A stretch of 27,158 bases of DNA from positions 1-27,158 of the forward strand of contig JADFHR010000003.1 of the NCBI GenBank assembly GCA_022567015.1, given 5' to 3'. Within the stretch, counting starts at the first letter, position 1; each line of letters begins with the position of its first letter. The position numbers and the translations under genes are program-made. Below are positions 24,309 through 27,158 of this stretch, piece by piece. The notes under the pieces were generated by a model that was not told the DNA's origin, did no database searches, and worked only from the letters and a program-made list of their open reading frames with translations. Source of the stretch: Pseudomonadota bacterium. GTDB taxonomy: Bacteria; Pseudomonadota; Alphaproteobacteria; Rhodospirillales; 2-02-FULL-58-16.

Positions 24309-25469
24309 ATGGACTTCACGATCAGCGACGAACAGCGCGACCTCAAGGAAACGGCGCGCCGGTTCGCCCGCCAGGAAATGGCGGCCGTCGCGAAAAGGAT
24401 CGAGGCCGAGGACGAACCCCTGTCCCGGGACTGGCTCGGACGGTACGCGGAGATGGGCTTTCTCGGCATCAACGTGTCCGCGACCTACGGCGGGCTTGGC
24501 CTCGGAAACCTGGACGCCCTGCTGGTGATCGAGGAATTCGCCAAGGTCTCGTCCGCCGTCGCCTTTCCCATATTCGAATCCTGTGTCGGTCCGGTCCGCG
24601 CCATCGAGCACTTGGCGGGCGAGGACCTGAAGGCGCGGGTCATCCCCAGGGTGTGCGCGGGGGAGATCACGGTCGCGGTGGCCATGTCCGAACCCGAGGC
24701 CGGCACCGCCCTCACCGACCTCAAGACCCGGGGCGAGGTCCGGGACGGCACCGTCGTCCTCAACGGCACCAAGCGCTGGTGCTCGGGCGGCGGCCACGCG
24801 GACGGGTACGTGGTGTACTGCCGTCTGTCCGACGCCCCGGGCGCCAAGGGCATCGGCGCCGTCTACGTGGAACGGGACACCGCCGGCGTCACCTTCGGCG
24901 AGCGGGAACGGCTCATGGGCTTTCGCGGCATCCCGTCATCCGACATCTTCTTCGACAACGTGGAGGTCCCGTCCGCAAACGTCATCCTGCCGGCCGGGGG
25001 TTTCGGCAGGCTGATGGCGGCCTTCGACCTGGAACGGTGCGGCAACGCGACCATGTCTCTTGGCCAGGCCTCGGGCGCCCTCGAGGACGTGCTCGAATAC
25101 GTTCAGGAGCGCAGGCAGTTCGGCAAGCCCATCGTGGAGTTTCAGGCCGTGCAGCTCAAACTTGCCGAGATGGCCATGCAGGTCGAAGCGGCGCGCCTGC
25201 TGGTCTACCGGGCCGCGGTCAACGCCGAGGACGGATTGCCGAGCGTCTTCGATTCCAGCGTCGCCAAGTGCTTCGCCAATGAAATGGCGCGGGCGGTGAC
25301 GGGAATGGCCGTCCAACTGATGGGCGGCTATGGTTACGCCAAGGAATTTCCCATGGAGCGGCGCATGCGCGACGCCTGGGGCTGGGGCATCGCGGGCGGC
25401 ACCATCGACATCCAGAAGGTCAATATCGCCGCGGCCATGGTCGGCCGCCGTTTCGATCAGCGGACGTAA
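24309..25469 (+). CDS. Acyl-CoA dehydrogenase family protein
   Basis: A 386-residue FAD enzyme. MDFTISDEQRDLKETARRFA, GINVSATYGGLGL, VAMSEPEAGTALTDL and QERRQFGKPIVEFQAVQLKL are the family landmarks; LMGGYGYAKEFPMERRMRDA is the helical C-terminal motif. At the place where medium-chain enzymes have the catalytic Glu (YEGT), this one reads IAGGTIDIQK, so that Glu is absent. As in isovaleryl-CoA dehydrogenase, the base may come from another helix, or the enzyme may act on an unusual substrate. It is probably co-transcribed with the CoA-transferase 30 bases later. Confidence 0.92.
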   Translation: MDFTISDEQRDLKETARRFARQEMAAVAKRIEAEDEPLSRDWLGRYAEMGFLGINVSATYGGLGLGNLDALLVIEEFAKVSSAVAFPIFESCVGPVRAIEHLAGEDLKARVIPRVCAGEITVAVAMSEPEAGTALTDLKTRGEVRDGTVVLNGTKRWCSGGGHADGYVVYCRLSDAPGAKGIGAVYVERDTAGVTFGERERLMGFRGIPSSDIFFDNVEVPSANVILPAGGFGRLMAAFDLERCGNATMSLGQASGALEDVLEYVQERRQFGKPIVEFQAVQLKLAEMAMQVEAARLLVYRAAVNAEDGLPSVFDSSVAKCFANEMARAVTGMAVQLMGGYGYAKEFPMERRMRDAWGWGIAGGTIDIQKVNIAAAMVGRRFDQRT

Positions 25470-25499
25470 TCACGGGAGCACCCGTCGACGGAGCCAACG

Positions 25500-26726
25500 A
25501 TGAGCGATGAGAGACAATCCACGGGCGCCCTGGCCGGCATCCGTGTCGTCGACCTGAGCCGCGTGCTCGGGGGGCCGTACTGCACCCAGATACTGGGCGA
25601 CCACGGGGCGGACGTGATCAAGGTGGAGCCGCCGACGGGCGACGAGACGCGGGAGTTCGGCCCGCCCTTCAAGACCGACTCAGACGGGCGCACGGTCACC
25701 AGTGCGTACTATGAAGGCATCAACCGCAACAAATTGGGCATCGCGCTGGATCTGAGCACGACGGCGGGGCGCGAGGTCGTATTCCGGTTGCTCGAGACGG
25801 CCGACGTGCTGGTCGAGAATTTCAAGATCGGCACCTTGGAACGGTGGGGCATGGGATACGACGAAGTCCTGAAACGCCGTTTCCCGCGGCTCATCCATTG
25901 CCGGATAACCGGTTTCGGCGCCGATGGTCCCCTCGGCGCCAAGCCCGGGTATGACGCCGTGGCGCAGGCGATGACGGGCCTCAACAGCGTCACCGGCACC
26001 CCCGAATCCGGGCCGACGCGGATCGGCGTCTCGATCGTCGACATGGTCGTCGGGCTCAACGCCGCCATCGGGATCGCCATGGCCCTGGTGGAACGCGCCC
26101 GGTCGGGGCGCGGGCAGTTCATCGACCTGACGCTCTATGATTCGGGCATCAGCATTCTCCACCCCCACGCCGCCGGTTGGTTCATGAACGGCAAGCTGCC
26201 CCGGCTTACGGGCAACGCGCACCCCTATGTGGCGCCGTATGACCAGTTTCAGACCAAGACCCGGCCCATATTCCTTGGCGTCGCCAATGACCGTCAGTTC
26301 CGCAAGGCAGCCGAGATCTTTGGCCGCCCCGGGCTCGCCGAAGACCCAAGGTTCAAGACCAACGGGCTGAGAAGCGAGAACCGGCAGGCGCTCACGGAAA
26401 TCCTCTCGCCGCTTCTTGCCGAGTGGGAATGCGAGGAATTGACCGACCGCCTGCTCGCCGCGGGCGTCGCCGCGGGTCCCGTCAACACCGTGGCGGAGGT
26501 GCTGACCGACCCCCACACCGCGCACCGCCAGATGGTTGTCGAGAAAGAGGGCTACCGGGGCGTGGGTCCGCCTATCAAGTTCAGCCGCACGCCGGCCTCG
26601 GTGCGCCTGAAGCCGCCTGCCTTCGCCGCGGATGCGCGCGAGGTTCTGGCGTTGGCCGGCTACACCGATGAGGAGATGGACGCCCTGATCGAATCGGGCG
26701 CCGTGGTCATGGAGCGCAGGCCTTGA
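25500..26726 (+). CDS. Class III (CaiB/BaiF) CoA-transferase
   Basis: A 408-residue CoA-transferase. GIRVVDLSRVLGGPYCTQIL, GADVIKVEPPTGDETR, GINRNKLGIALDLSTTAGRE and ADVLVENFKIGTLERWGMGY are diagnostic. The catalytic Asp that carries the CoA mixed anhydride is probably Asp181 in GVSIVDMVVG. It moves CoA to a carboxylic acid, which would feed the acyl-CoA dehydrogenase just upstream and the hydratase just downstream. The acid is not identifiable from sequence. 34 bases separate it from the next ATG. Confidence 0.93.
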   Translation: MSDERQSTGALAGIRVVDLSRVLGGPYCTQILGDHGADVIKVEPPTGDETREFGPPFKTDSDGRTVTSAYYEGINRNKLGIALDLSTTAGREVVFRLLETADVLVENFKIGTLERWGMGYDEVLKRRFPRLIHCRITGFGADGPLGAKPGYDAVAQAMTGLNSVTGTPESGPTRIGVSIVDMVVGLNAAIGIAMALVERARSGRGQFIDLTLYDSGISILHPHAAGWFMNGKLPRLTGNAHPYVAPYDQFQTKTRPIFLGVANDRQFRKAAEIFGRPGLAEDPRFKTNGLRSENRQALTEILSPLLAEWECEELTDRLLAAGVAAGPVNTVAEVLTDPHTAHRQMVVEKEGYRGVGPPIKFSRTPASVRLKPPAFAADAREVLALAGYTDEEMDALIESGAVVMERRP

Positions 26727-26760
26727 CCCGCCCCGCGACCTTGTCCGCGTGAGCCGTTCG

Positions 26761-27158
26761 ATGACGGACGTGGTCCGATTCGAAAGGCGCGGCGCGACCG
26801 GCGTCATCACCATCGACAACCCGCCGGTCAACGCCCTCGGCTTTCCGGTGCGCAAGGGCATCTTCGCCTGCCTTGAGCGGGCGGAGGGGGATGCGGACGT
26901 CAAGGCACTGGTGCTCATCGGCGCCGGGCGCTGCTTTTCCGCCGGCGCCGACATCCGCGAGTTCGGCGGGGAACCGGAACCTCCCGCGTTGCGCGATGTG
27001 ATCGAAAAGGTCCGGGATTGTCCGAAGCCGGTGATCGCCGCCATCCATGAGACGGCGCTCGGCGGCGGGCTGGAACTGGCGCTGGGCTGCGATTACCGGA
27101 TCGGCGCCCCGTCCGCCAGGGTCGGGCTGCCGGAGGTCAAGCTGGGCCTTGTCCCCGG
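26761..27158 (+). CDS. Enoyl-CoA hydratase domain, partial; probably FadJ/FadB-type
   Basis: The 3' end is cut by the window. The visible ~132 residues are a crotonase domain: VITIDNPPVNALGFPVRKG, ALVLIGAGRCFSAGADIREF (oxyanion hole), ALGGGLELALGCDYRI and VGLPEVKLGLVPG. The Glu residues in the last two motifs are candidates for catalysis. The combination NPPVNALG plus AGADIREFG is typical of bifunctional enoyl-CoA hydratase/3-hydroxyacyl-CoA dehydrogenases, so a dehydrogenase domain is expected beyond the window. An in-frame GTG at 26749 is a weaker start. Confidence 0.9.
   Translation, partial: MTDVVRFERRGATGVITIDNPPVNALGFPVRKGIFACLERAEGDADVKALVLIGAGRCFSAGADIREFGGEPEPPALRDVIEKVRDCPKPVIAAIHETALGGGLELALGCDYRIGAPSARVGLPEVKLGLVP

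Noticed and set aside
22901..24472. 523-codon minus-strand open frame opposite the quinone oxidoreductase
   Set aside because: The + strand encodes a complete, recognisable enzyme; the antisense product shows no family features.
25680..27044. 454-codon minus-strand open frame opposite the CoA-transferase and hydratase
   Set aside because: It is a shadow of two clearly recognisable + strand genes.

Overview
The window reads as an alphaproteobacterial chromosome, most likely from the Rhodospirillales or a related lineage. The evidence is the high G+C content, the block hisG-hisD-UPF0262-phosphatase-infA-maf-RNase E/G-yacG, a DUF2336 protein, a CtrA-type TTAA-N7-TTAA site and GC-rich palindromic repeats. 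This placement is inferred from gene content; no rRNA gene is present.

Layout. (1) Positions 1-6710 are the right part of a prophage or phage remnant, all on the + strand. An intergenic region carries two copies of a promoter-like module, followed by a possible scaffold-like protein with an internal duplication and a small unknown protein. From 1679 onward there is a chain of genes with 1- or 4-base overlaps: a T7-type tail fibre, a glycine-rich adhesin-like protein, a thioredoxin-fold-like protein, a holin-like protein, an exported protein whose signal peptide is split by a frameshift, a transglycosylase-like endolysin, a small lipoprotein and a class 3 lipase. No integrase, capsid or terminase gene is visible, so the left part lies outside the window or is lost. 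(2) A 60-bp tandem repeat and tRNA-Thr(GGT) mark the probable border with the host chromosome. (3) Positions 7137-15656 are core genes: a small basic protein, murA, a cold-shock protein on the opposite strand, and then the his/infA/maf/rng/yacG block. A 77-bp palindromic element, probably a MITE, lies between murA and the cold-shock gene. (4) tRNA-Phe(GAA) has a good sigma70 promoter that is flanked by two copies of a ~69-bp GC-rich palindromic repeat. (5) Positions 16164-20689 hold minus-strand genes: DUF2336, two small ORFs, a CheY-like regulator, a 48-residue lipoprotein and a lipoprotein form of MlaC, with long gene-poor gaps between them. (6) Positions 21179-27158 hold + strand catabolic genes: an M81/MlrC-type metallopeptidase, a small secreted protein, a quinone oxidoreductase, an acyl-CoA dehydrogenase, a class III CoA-transferase and the start of an enoyl-CoA hydratase (probably the FadJ/FadB type).

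How the genes fit together. The prophage block encodes host recognition followed by lysis. The core block combines histidine synthesis (HisG of the short form, which needs HisZ from elsewhere) with translation initiation, RNA processing and housekeeping. The last four genes form a plausible acyl-CoA activation and beta-oxidation module. The points most worth a second look are the frameshift site in the lysis cassette, the repeated phage promoter-like module, the repeats flanking the tRNA-Phe promoter, and several short exported or basic proteins under 60 residues that a standard length cutoff would miss.
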